Assembly: GCA_030600525.1 (NCBI GenBank)
Contig: JAUVLX010000135.1
Coordinates: 1 to 8,775 of the forward strand
Direction of reading: 5' to 3'
Length of the DNA: 8,775 bases
DNA from: Desulfobulbus sp.
Lineage (GTDB): Bacteria; Desulfobacterota; Desulfobulbia; Desulfobulbales; Desulfobulbaceae
Position 1 is the first letter of the stretch; every line of letters starts with the position of its first letter. A model generated the notes under the pieces. The model saw nothing but the letters and a program-made list of their open reading frames with translations, had not been told where the DNA came from and ran no database searches. A program made the position numbers and the translations under genes. This document shows, in pieces, positions 1 through 6,738 of this stretch.

Positions 1-602
1 AAATCAAATTTCTTGCAGCCACCTTCCATGGCAAGCTCAACAAAGGCATCACGGGTACCAGAGGTAGGAGGTGGTCCAAGAACTTCAATGGCAATGGCTG
101 GTAGTTCTGGGTTAACGTCCTTCCAGGTTTTATATGGATTAGGTACCAGTGTCTCTCCACCTTTGGGATCAGGTACATCCTTGGCGAGTGCAAGAAAGAG
201 ATCTTTACGACTTAATTTCAGCTGCTCAGCCTTTTTGGAATTGGCAATAACGATTCCATCGTAACCGATTTTGATTTCGACAATATCCTTCACCCCATTT
301 TCCAAGCATTTTTTGTATTCAGAAGACTTGATACGACGGGATGCATTGGTAACATCAGGTGTTTGAACACCAACACCAGCACAGAACAATTTCATTCCTC
401 CGCCCGAACCGGTGGACTCAATTTTCGGGGTTTTAAAGGTGGTGGTTTTACCAAACTGTTCAGCAACGGTGGTTGCAAAGGGGTAGACAGTTGATGAGCC
501 GACAATGGAAATGTAATCTCTTCCACCAGCTGCCTGAGAGGTGCTTGCCGCAGACACAGCCAGTAAAGATGCTGCTCCAAAAATTATACTTTTCTTCAAC
601 AT
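1..602 (-). CDS. pstS: Phosphate ABC transporter substrate-binding protein PstS (3' end missing)
   Basis: Periplasmic phosphate-binding protein that delivers inorganic phosphate to the PstCA channel. Translating the minus strand from the ATG at 602 gives 200 residues with no stop before the window edge, so the C-terminal part (roughly 100-150 residues in this family) lies outside. Residues 1-24 form a Sec signal peptide: two lysines, a hydrophobic core, and a probable cleavage after SQA. The phosphate-binding signatures follow: VGSSTVYP (34-41), ESTGSGGGM (62-70), DVTNASRRI (83-91) and TSGTRDAF (180-187). The start is supported by AGGAGA six bases upstream. It is the third gene of a pstC-pstA-pstS order, which is unusual because pstS normally comes first. 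The 96-bp gap before it may carry its own promoter. The family assignment is secure; phosphate as ligand is supported by the adjacent PstCA permease. Confidence 0.93.
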   Translation of the reverse strand, partial: MLKKSIIFGAASLLAVSAASTSQAAGGRDYISIVGSSTVYPFATTVAEQFGKTTTFKTPKIESTGSGGGMKLFCAGVGVQTPDVTNASRRIKSSEYKKCLENGVKDIVEIKIGYDGIVIANSKKAEQLKLSRKDLFLALAKDVPDPKGGETLVPNPYKTWKDVNPELPAIAIEVLGPPPTSGTRDAFVELAMEGGCKKFD

Positions 603-640
603 TACTTTTCTCCTAATACTTTTTTTAAAATCCAATTTTC

Positions 641-666
641 AATGAAGGACTGTCTGCCGCTTCATT
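641..666 (-). repeat. Hairpin between pstA and pstS
   Basis: Perfect 7-bp inverted repeat, AATGAAG (641-647) and CTTCATT (660-666), with a 12-base loop, lying in the 96-bp gap between pstA and pstS. It has no immediately following T-tract on the minus strand, so it does not look like an ordinary terminator. An intercistronic stem here could protect the pstS message or limit read-through, as at other permease/binding-protein junctions. The function is inferred; only the symmetry is seen. Confidence 0.4.
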
Positions 667-669
667 ATA
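664..669 (-). promoter_or_regulatory. Possible -10 element for pstS
   Basis: The minus strand reads TATAAT, a perfect sigma-70 -10 hexamer, about 62 bases upstream of the pstS start. No convincing -35 hexamer lies 16-18 bases further up: that stretch is mostly A and T, and TTGGAG sits only 10 bases away. The element overlaps one arm of the intergenic hairpin. A separate pstS promoter, perhaps activator-dependent, is possible but weakly supported. Confidence 0.25.
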
Positions 670-698
670 AAAAACGTTTCTCCAATATTTTTTTTCTC

Positions 699-1970
699 TT
701 ACCAGCGCCGCTCGAACTTCTTTCTCAAGAATACCGCTGCCCCATTCATGAAAATAAGGAAAGTAAGCAGCACCATGATAGCGGCAGAAGTACGTTCAAC
801 AAAGGCACGCTCTGGTGAGTCAGCCCAGAGATAAATCTGGACCGGCAGTACTGTGGCAGGATCAGTCATAGAACCTGGCACATCGACAATAAAGGCGACC
901 ATCCCAATCATTAACAGGGGCGCGGTCTCACCAAGGGCCTGGGCCATACCAATGATGGTGCCTGTCATCATCCCAGGCATGGCCAGCGGCAGTACGTGAT
1001 GAGTAATGGCCTGCATCTTTGATGCGCCTACCCCAAGGGCAGCCTCCCTGATTGAGGGAGGCACAGACTTGAGCGACGCCCTACTCGCTATAATAATGGT
1101 CGGCAGGGTCATCAGGGTCAGCACCAACCCGCCGACAAGTGGAGCAGACCGGGGCAAACCAAAAAAATTAAGAAATACGGCCAGACCAAGAAGTCCGAAA
1201 ACAATCGAAGGAACTGCAGCCAGATTGTTGATATTGACCTCAATTAAGTCTGTCCATCTATTGGAAGGAGCAAACTCCTCCAGGTATACTGCCGCAGAAA
1301 CCCCAATGGGAAAAGAAAGAGCCAGAGTAATCAGCAAGGTGAACATAGACCCCATTATTGCGCCCTTGATACCTGACAGCTCTGGTTCCCTGGAGTCACC
1401 TGCAGTAAAAAATGTGGTATTAAATTTAAGCTCCAGACGGCCTGATTCAACCAATTGATCCACCCACCCAATCTGATCATCTGAAATCCGTCGTTCCGAT
1501 TCGGGGACGTCACGGGAAATGTGGCCCTTAAGAAGCATATCTACCTCGTCATCGGCAGGTAGACGGGCACGTTTAGTCGTACCGATAAGGGTCGGATTTT
1601 TCAGCACCATATCCTGCAATTCAAATGCTGCACCAGAACTGACGAGTTTGTTCAACTGGCGCGTCTTCGACCTACCGTTTACATCAGGAAAAAGCTCGGC
1701 CATTGAGGTTTTAATTAGCTTCGCATAATTGGCATTGCGCATGTTTTCCACATCCAGCATCTGCTCATCAAAGGTAATATCGAGATATATCGCTGCCTGA
1801 CGAAAGGCAGTCCAGCCGTTTGCTGTGATTGAACCAAACAAAAAAACCAGAAACAACATGCTGACGACAATTGCCGACAGACCAAACAGTTTGAACCGTT
1901 TTTCCTTACGATATCGCCTGGCAAGGCCGCGATTGACGATATCCATGGTAGAAGGCGTTTGCTTTTCCAT
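699..1970 (-). CDS. pstA: Phosphate ABC transporter permease PstA (long form with N-terminal DUF3333-type domain)
   Basis: Inner-membrane permease that pairs with PstC to form the phosphate channel driven by the PstB ATPase. The protein has 423 residues against about 296 in E. coli PstA. The extra length is an N-terminal domain: one membrane segment at about 28-50, then a soluble, probably periplasmic region to about 195, matching the DUF3333-type extension of many proteobacterial PstA proteins. The MetI-like permease core follows (about 200-420) with several membrane segments. The EAA loop at about 307-334 (REAALGVGASK, then LPLAMPG) is the contact for PstB. The start lies 27 bp after the pstC stop, behind a weak TTTGGAA site; Met9 is an alternative start. 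Co-transcription with pstC is very likely. Assignment to PstA over PstC rests on gene order and the ALGETAPLL motif near 345-353. Confidence 0.93.
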   Translation of the reverse strand: MEKQTPSTMDIVNRGLARRYRKEKRFKLFGLSAIVVSMLFLVFLFGSITANGWTAFRQAAIYLDITFDEQMLDVENMRNANYAKLIKTSMAELFPDVNGRSKTRQLNKLVSSGAAFELQDMVLKNPTLIGTTKRARLPADDEVDMLLKGHISRDVPESERRISDDQIGWVDQLVESGRLELKFNTTFFTAGDSREPELSGIKGAIMGSMFTLLITLALSFPIGVSAAVYLEEFAPSNRWTDLIEVNINNLAAVPSIVFGLLGLAVFLNFFGLPRSAPLVGGLVLTLMTLPTIIIASRASLKSVPPSIREAALGVGASKMQAITHHVLPLAMPGMMTGTIIGMAQALGETAPLLMIGMVAFIVDVPGSMTDPATVLPVQIYLWADSPERAFVERTSAAIMVLLTFLIFMNGAAVFLRKKFERRW

Positions 1971-1997
1971 ACTTTTTTTCCAAATTACAGGTGGGTA

Positions 1998-3383
1998 TTA
2001 TTCGTATTCTTCACGGTATTTGCGAACCACGTAAAGAGCGATGACATTGAGTATCAGGGTGATAACAAATAACAACAACCCCAAGGCAAAGGCTGCCAGG
2101 GTCTTGGGACTATCAAATTCCTGATCACCAACAAGCAGAGTGACGATCTGTACAGTAACAGTAGTTACAGCCTGCAGAGGATTGGCAGTCAGATTCGCAG
2201 AAAGGCCGGCAGCCATAACCACGATCATGGTCTCACCAATAGCTCTGGACGCTGCCAGCAGAATGGAACCGACGATACCAGGCAGTGCTGCAGGCAGGAT
2301 AACATGAGTAATGGTTTCGCTCTTAGTGGCCCCAAGACCGTAGGACCCATCTCTCAGCGACTGGGGGACAGCGTTAATGACATCATCTGACAGTGATGAC
2401 ACAAAGGGAATAATCATCACGCCCATGACAAGACCTGCGGCAAGGGCACTTTCAGACGAAACTGACAGGCCAAAGGTTACCCCAGCATTACGAATAAGCG
2501 GAGCAACAACAAGCGCTGCAAAAAAACCGTAAACAACTGTGGGAACTCCAGCCAGAATTTCAAGCAGCGGCTTCACGATTGCTCGGAATCGTTTACCGGC
2601 ATACTCTGAAAGATAAACCGCTGCCATCAGCCCTATTGGTACTGCCACGGCCATGGCAATCCCTGAAATCATGAAAGTCCCTGCAAGAACAGGTATTGCA
2701 CCGAAACTACCGGAACTACCTGCCTGGTCTGCTCTGATAGCCATTTGCGGGCTCCATTTAATGCCAAACAAAAAATCAAAAACCGATACCTGCTGAAAAA
2801 ACCGATACGATTCGAAAATTACAGACAGGACGATGCCGACTGTAGTCAATATCGCGATTGCAGAGCAGAAAATGAGGAAAACCTTTACGACACCTTCCAC
2901 ATGATTCCTGGCTCTCATCGTCGGTTTGATCCGCGAATAAATAAATGCGCCGCCAACCATGGCACAGGTAAACATAACCACGGCCAACGCCAGATTGCCG
3001 ATACGCTCCATGGCGATATATCTGCTTGCAGCAACTTGCAACTGTGGGTCCACCTCACCTGAAAAGAAATTTCCAGCAACCAGATTGCGCAGATCATTGA
3101 CCAGCAGATTTAACTGCGCAGTATCAACATGGTCTCCATGGCCGACAATTGCCCCCAGAACCATGTTGGTGAGGACAGTATCAGATAAAGACTGCCAGAC
3201 AGCAAAAATGAGCAGCGCAGGAATTCCGCACCAGAGGGCTGTAAGCAGCCCATAATAGCCGGGCCGGGAATGCGGCCTTACAGATTTATCCTTACTTGCA
3301 AATGCAAAGGCTTTCTTCTTCCCCATCACATAGGCAAGAGACGAGAGTGTGAGAGTGAAAACAACAAATAGGTTTGGCGACAT
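1998..3383 (-). CDS. pstC: Phosphate ABC transporter permease PstC (long form)
   Basis: The other half of the phosphate channel in the inner membrane, and the first gene of the operon. At 461 residues it is longer than E. coli PstC (about 319). The extra N-terminal part has hydrophobic segments at about 3-20 and 46-64, a soluble stretch at about 70-125, and further segments at about 128-150 and 166-190. The MetI-like core starts near 225 (GSFGAIPVLAGT) and includes LAGVPTVVYG (278-287). The EAA-type loop at about 343-370 reads RDGSYGLGATKSETITHVILP, so the usual Glu-Ala-Ala is Asp-Gly-Ser. ASRAIGETM follows and is typical of PstC. The start at 3383 has only a modest Shine-Dalgarno (AAGAGA). 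Pho-box-like repeats lie 61-100 bp upstream, consistent with induction under phosphate limitation. Confidence 0.93.
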   Translation of the reverse strand: MSPNLFVVFTLTLSSLAYVMGKKKAFAFASKDKSVRPHSRPGYYGLLTALWCGIPALLIFAVWQSLSDTVLTNMVLGAIVGHGDHVDTAQLNLLVNDLRNLVAGNFFSGEVDPQLQVAASRYIAMERIGNLALAVVMFTCAMVGGAFIYSRIKPTMRARNHVEGVVKVFLIFCSAIAILTTVGIVLSVIFESYRFFQQVSVFDFLFGIKWSPQMAIRADQAGSSGSFGAIPVLAGTFMISGIAMAVAVPIGLMAAVYLSEYAGKRFRAIVKPLLEILAGVPTVVYGFFAALVVAPLIRNAGVTFGLSVSSESALAAGLVMGVMIIPFVSSLSDDVINAVPQSLRDGSYGLGATKSETITHVILPAALPGIVGSILLAASRAIGETMIVVMAAGLSANLTANPLQAVTTVTVQIVTLLVGDQEFDSPKTLAAFALGLLLFVITLILNVIALYVVRKYREEYE

Positions 3384-3429
3384 TATCCGTGTCTCTTAAA
3401 AAAATAGTATGATCGAGTGTCAGTTCCAT

Positions 3430-3435
3430 ACCCTA
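3430..3435 (-). promoter_or_regulatory. Possible -10 element of the pst promoter
   Basis: The minus strand reads TAGGGT (3 of 6 matches to TATAAT), beginning 8 bases downstream of the last Pho-box-like unit. That is close to the spacing expected at PhoB-activated promoters, where the box replaces the -35 region. TACTAT at 3404-3409 is a better hexamer but lies too far from the boxes. Both are weak and uncertain. Confidence 0.2.
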
Positions 3436-3443
3436 CCGCCCCT

Positions 3444-3483
3444 TTGTTAACCGTACGTTCGCCAACTGTTAGAATTCTGTTAA
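3444..3483. promoter_or_regulatory. Pho-box-like array of four 11-bp-phased units upstream of pstC
   Basis: On the plus strand the units TTGTTAA (3444), ACGTTCG (3455), CTGTTAG (3466) and CTGTTAA (3477) begin exactly 11 bp apart. The last two form an 18-bp site (3466-3483) that agrees with the E. coli PhoB consensus at most positions, chiefly with T for C in the TGTCA core. PhoB binds tandem 11-bp half-sites, and this array lies 61-100 bp upstream of pstC, the expected target. The repeat direction points away from pstC, opposite to the usual arrangement, which lowers certainty. Confidence 0.5.
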
Positions 3484-3505
3484 GACGGTTGCCATCAAGT
3501 CTCTT

Positions 3506-3533
3506 TTGCACTTATGGTAAGAGCACAGTGCAA
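3506..3533. repeat. Inverted repeat between pst and pfkA promoters
   Basis: Perfect 7-bp arms TTGCACT (3506-3512) and AGTGCAA (3527-3533) are separated by 14 bases. The right arm overlaps a second small dyad, GCACAGTGC (3523-3531). The element lies between the Pho-box-like array and the pfkA -35 region, so it could be an operator for either gene or an RNA hairpin. The rest of the 324-bp divergent region (3384-3707) shows no gene, only the promoter elements listed here. Confidence 0.35.
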
Positions 3534-3565
3534 GGGGATTTCATGCCCTATTGTTATCCTATCCC

Positions 3566-3594
3566 TCAATAGAGAAAACAAAAACGGCTATAAT
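3566..3594 (+). promoter_or_regulatory. Probable pfkA promoter
   Basis: A perfect TATAAT at 3589-3594 is preceded, with a 17-base spacer, by TCAATA (3566-3571), a 3 of 6 match to TTGACA. The transcript would start near 3601 and leave a leader of about 107 bases before the pfkA ATG. The -10 is strong and the -35 weak. Confidence 0.5.
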
Positions 3595-3694
3595 TACAAA
3601 CAATTAGCTTCTTAGCTCTGCTGTGTTCTGGCAAAACTCTTCGATAATGAATATGTTTTACAATTACCTTTCAATCGTAAGCAATAACGACGCA

Positions 3695-3701
3695 AAAGGA
3701 G
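3695..3701 (+). promoter_or_regulatory. Ribosome binding site of pfkA
   Basis: AAAGGAG ends six bases before the ATG at 3708. This strong Shine-Dalgarno fixes the start and gives an N-terminus (MGKCIGVLTAGGDSPG) that matches the family start. Confidence 0.75.
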
Positions 3702-3707
3702 AACAGG

Positions 3708-4861
3708 ATGGGAAAATGCATAGGCGTATTGACAGCAGGCGGTGACAGTCCAGGGCTGAACGCCGCGATTCGAGCCATTGGCAAAAGTGCTCTCAACTCT
3801 TATAACATGCAGGTAATTGGGTTTAGAGATGGTTTTCGGGGGCTCATGGAAAACCGAACAGTACAGCTCCAAGGTGATATTCTCTCAGGCATCCTGACTC
3901 TTGGTGGCACAATTCTTGGTACCAGTCGCGACAAACCACATAAAATGCCAGTGGGATCAAAAATGCAGGACATGACCGAGGTCATGCTCGACAACTATCA
4001 TCGTCATCACCTGGAAGCACTCATCTGTATCGGTGGTGGGGTACCCAGAAAAACGCTCTCCGTCTCGCTCAGGCTGGAATGAATATCGTTACCCTGCCCA
4101 AAACAATAGATAACGATGTTGCCCTAACAGATATCACCTTTGGTTTCGACACAGCTCTTTCAATAGCCACAGATGCCATCGACCGGCTGCACTCGACAGC
4201 CCATAGTCACCACCGTATTATTGTCGTCGAGATCATGGGCCACAACGCTGGCTGGTTGGGACTCGGAGCGGGTATGGCCAGCGGAGCTGACGTCATTCTT
4301 ATCCCTGAAATTCCCTATGACGTAAACCTGGTTGCAGAGGCCATTCGCAGGAGAAGGCACAGAGGCAAAAATTTCAGTATTGTTGCGGTTTCAGAAGGTG
4401 CCCTGGCAAAAGAGGATGACCTGCTCTTAACGGAGCTTCAGACTAGAAAGAAAAAAGCCAAGGAAAACGGGGATGAAAAAAAACTGAAAAAGGCCATAGA
4501 CTCACTTTCCCAATTTAAGTCAATCCAGAAAGAAAATACCCTGCTCCTGTCCAGTAAACTTGAGACACTGACAGGACTTGAAAGCCGATTGACTATCCTC
4601 GGGCACCTCCAAAGAGGCGGCACCCCTTCGGCTGCTGATCGCATTCTTGCAACTCGCCTTGGGACAAAAGCGGTTGAAGCAATAGCTAAACAACAGTATG
4701 GCCACATGTTGGCTGTCAATGGAGAGACCACCCGATTGATTCCCTTGGAAGAGGTCGCCGGACAGCGAAAGATCATACCCATTGATCACCCATGGATACG
4801 TTCTGCTATTGAGACTGGAACTTGTTTGGGAGCTGAAATCCCCATACATGAGGTAGTCTAG
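3708..4861 (+). CDS. pfkA: 6-phosphofructokinase, long PKTIDND type, interrupted by a one-base frameshift
   Basis: Phosphorylates fructose 6-phosphate to fructose 1,6-bisphosphate in glycolysis, in the cytoplasm. The gene reads as residues 1-111 in the first frame, then continues from about 4042 in the next frame to the stop at 4861. A single base is missing in or next to GGGG at 4038-4041; restoring it gives 384 residues. Motifs are present on both sides: GGDSPGLNAAIR (11-22), GTSR (71-74), PKTIDND (131-137) with the catalytic Asp135, MGHNAGWL (177-184), SEGA, and LGHLQRGG (298-305). Lys132 of PKTIDND is found in PPi-dependent and mixed-clade enzymes, while a Gly in the ATP/PPi-determining position (about 112) favours ATP, so the donor is probably ATP but not certain. 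The protein is longer than E. coli PfkA (320), mainly through a lysine-rich insert at about 236-284. The second frame also has its own ATG at 4079, overlapping the TGA of the first as ATGA. Confidence 0.88.
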
Positions 4862-4979
4862 ATTTGTTCTGACAAACCCTAAAAAAAGCTCCACTTTGCA
4901 GGAAGAGACAAATCCCACACGGTGACAGTGATGGTGTTTTGGTTCTTGTTACAGTGAACAGTAGATCTATTAAGTTGGG

Positions 4980-5246
4980 CTATACGTTGCGATTGCAGAG
5001 ATTGGATGATCTTGTCAGAAATAACCACTGTTTTGCAAAAAGGCGAAGTGTTGTTGCCAAAGTCTTTAACCAGCCTGTTTCGCCCAATGTGCGTACAAGG
5101 CGAAATTCGCGCCGCCATTTGTACAGAAGAGCTTTGGAAATGCCCAAATTCTCGGCAACTTCAATTACAGTTCGTCCAGGTTCTTCGGTGAGAGGAACAG
5201 CATTACGTTCAAAATCAGGATCGTATTTTCTACGTTGAACACTCAT
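4980..5246 (-). CDS. IS3-family transposase OrfA, truncated (helix-turn-helix part only)
   Basis: OrfA is the DNA-binding subunit that, with OrfB by programmed frameshifting, makes the IS3 transposase. The first 48 or so residues fit the family well: RRKYDPDFERNAVPLTEEPG, then VIEVAENLGISKALLYKWRREF, the HTH_Tnp_1 helix-turn-helix. From about residue 49 the 40-residue tail no longer resembles OrfA: the usual leucine-zipper-like segment and the A-rich frameshift window are missing, and orfB is absent. The gene is therefore probably dead or chimeric after a deletion near 5100. The start at 5246 has a GGAGG site seven bases upstream. An inverted repeat, AGCCAAT (5257-5263) with ATTGGCT (5273-5279), lies just ahead of that site. 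At best the product could act as a DNA-binding fragment. Confidence 0.75.
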   Translation of the reverse strand: MSVQRRKYDPDFERNAVPLTEEPGRTVIEVAENLGISKALLYKWRREFRLVRTLGETGWLKTLATTLRLFAKQWLFLTRSSNLCNRNV

Positions 5247-5256
5247 GTTATCCTCC

Positions 5257-5279
5257 AGCCAATTGCTTTAATATTGGCT
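5257..5279. repeat. Inverted repeat in the IS leader
   Basis: Perfect 7-bp arms AGCCAAT and ATTGGCT with a 9-base loop lie just upstream of the GGAGG site of the truncated orfA. IS elements often carry a leader hairpin that limits translation from outside transcripts; this could be such a structure. Only the symmetry is observed. Confidence 0.35.
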
Positions 5280-5323
5280 TAACATGGTGTCCACTTTTTT
5301 TATAACAGGACCATACAAGTATT

Positions 5324-5351
5324 CCGAGATTGCATATGAAAACTGTCTCGG
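5324..5351 (-). repeat. Inverted repeat downstream of gltS
   Basis: Perfect 6-bp arms CCGAGA (5324-5329) and TCTCGG (5346-5351) with a 16-base loop lie about 135 bases beyond the gltS stop. No T-run follows on the minus strand, so it is not a classical terminator. It could still help to end or stabilise the dcu-gltS transcript. The rest of 5303-5486 shows no gene. Confidence 0.25.
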
Positions 5352-5486
5352 TCAAACCTCAGATGTGTAAACAAATTTTATGGCGCAAGGTACTTCCTGA
5401 TTCTTCTAAAAGTAATTAGGACTTCTTCACATGACTGCTAACCTTGCTTGCTTATCTTCTAAACAATGCAAGATCAAATGTCCTAT

Positions 5487-6713
5487 TTAAAAGTTCGACA
5501 AAAAGAATGGAATCATCACGGCATTAACAAGGTCAATAAAGAAAGCACATACCAGCGGTACGATGACAAAAGCTAAATGGGATGAACCGTAGCGTTTTGA
5601 AACCGCTGACATATTAGCCATCGCAGTTGGGGTTGAGCCAAGAGAAATCCCTCCGAATCCAGCACAAATGATAGCCGCATCATAGGTTTTGCCCATTGCT
5701 GGAAAAACAATAAAGAGAGTAACAAGCACAGCAACCACTAGTTGTGCAGCCAGAATAGTGAATATTGGTCCAGCTAAATCAACTAAAGTCCATAACTGCA
5801 TACTCATCAAAGACATAGCCAAAAAAGTGCCCAATGAGATGTCAGCGAGGAGAGCAATGGAAGGTGTTCTACTGGGCCACTTGGTCCTTGTTAGTCTTGG
5901 AAAAGATTTTGGTATCGTATTAGTTATTATGATACCAGCAAAAAGGCAGGTAACAAAAACAGGTAATTGCAGCCCTGCTTTTTCTATGGCTTCATTGAGG
6001 AGCATACCAAAGATTATGCATACATGGATCGCCAGGATCGAATCGAGAAATGCCAGGTAATCTATCTGCTCATCAGTCTTTTTCTCATTGGAAACGCCAA
6101 CAACCATTGATTCCTGCACTGCTGGCTTAAGGTTATACCTGGTAATAAGAAACTTACCTATGGGGCCTCCCATAAGACTTGCTAAAATCAAACCAAAAGT
6201 GGCACAGGCGATACCTATTTCCATAGCGTTGGATATTCCATACCCCTCTGCCACCCGTGGTGCCCAGGCAATAGCAGTACCATGTCCACCGATTAGCGAG
6301 ATTGATCCGCCAAGCAGGCCAACTTGCGATTGCAGACCAAAAAGTTTTGCTACTGTCAACCCTGTAATATTCTGAAGAACCATGAAACCAATGGTTATAA
6401 GGAGAAGAAGGACTAAGGGCTTACCGCCTTCGAGTAAATCTTTTAAACTTGAATTTATACCGATTGTCGTGAAAAAATAGACGAGAAGAAGATCTCTCGC
6501 TGCAAGGTTAAACTCTATTTCAATACCAGTTGACAAGTATATAAGTGCTATCAACACAGAACAAATCAAGCCTCCTGTTACCGGTTCAGGAATACTGTAT
6601 TCTCTAAGAATTTTGACAGCATCGTTTACCCGCTTCCCCAAAAACAATACGACAATACCTATGGTAACTGCCATGAATGGTTTAATCTGCATTACTCCGT
6701 CAATTATGTCCAT
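5487..6713 (-). CDS. gltS: Sodium/glutamate symporter GltS
   Basis: Secondary transporter of the ESS family (TC 2.A.27) that imports L-glutamate with Na+ across the inner membrane. It is 408 residues from the chosen start, close to the 401 of E. coli GltS. The protein is hydrophobic throughout with about ten membrane segments in two inverted halves. Each half has the glycine-rich re-entrant loop expected of the family: GGSISLIGGHGTAIAW (135-150) and AGFGGISLGSTPTAMANM (351-368). Other conserved stretches are YSIPEPVTGGL (39-49), ACATFGLIL (169-177), PTFV-like PVFVTCLFAG (251-260) and FFIDLVNAVMIPFF near the end. The frame is open back to 6770, but that start would overlap the upstream gene. 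The ATG at 6713 aligns with the family N-terminus and has AGAGAGAG about ten bases upstream. It starts 25 bp after the Dcu gene and must be in the same operon. Confidence 0.92.
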   Translation of the reverse strand: MDIIDGVMQIKPFMAVTIGIVVLFLGKRVNDAVKILREYSIPEPVTGGLICSVLIALIYLSTGIEIEFNLAARDLLLVYFFTTIGINSSLKDLLEGGKPLVLLLLITIGFMVLQNITGLTVAKLFGLQSQVGLLGGSISLIGGHGTAIAWAPRVAEGYGISNAMEIGIACATFGLILASLMGGPIGKFLITRYNLKPAVQESMVVGVSNEKKTDEQIDYLAFLDSILAIHVCIIFGMLLNEAIEKAGLQLPVFVTCLFAGIIITNTIPKSFPRLTRTKWPSRTPSIALLADISLGTFLAMSLMSMQLWTLVDLAGPIFTILAAQLVVAVLVTLFIVFPAMGKTYDAAIICAGFGGISLGSTPTAMANMSAVSKRYGSSHLAFVIVPLVCAFFIDLVNAVMIPFFLSNF

Positions 6714-6738
6714 ATGTTGTATGCTCTCTCTAACGTTC

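Larger units (their letters stand above)
4880..5302 (-). mobile_element. Degraded IS3-family insertion sequence remnant
   Basis: The stretch between pfkA and gltS carries the 5' half of an IS3-type orfA but no orfB with a DDE integrase domain. It is bounded by TAAAAAAAG (4880-4888) and its exact complement CTTTTTTTA (5294-5302), and TCCACTTT recurs directly at 4890 and 5290. These may be what is left of the element's ends, but the terminal match is mostly a homopolymer and no target-site duplication is visible, so the limits are approximate. Between about 4880 and 5100 nothing else is recognisable. Confidence 0.45.

Noticed and set aside
4038..4045. Programmed frameshifting in pfkA as the preferred explanation
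   Set aside because: No classical slippery heptamer, stimulatory stem or precedent in this family is visible; a lost base is simpler.
4863..4876. Stem TTTGT-TCTG-ACAAA right after pfkA as a terminator
   Set aside because: The stem has five weak pairs and is followed by A, not T, on the plus strand, so it does not fit an intrinsic terminator.
5042..5084. GGCGAA/TTCGCC repeat with GTTAAAG as an integron attC site
   Set aside because: The core sites do not match the RYYYAAC/GTTRRRY pattern and no integron integrase is present.
5336..5419. Short plus-strand frame starting MKTVSVKPQM downstream of gltS
   Set aside because: It has only 27 codons, no Shine-Dalgarno and no family resemblance, and its start lies inside an inverted repeat.
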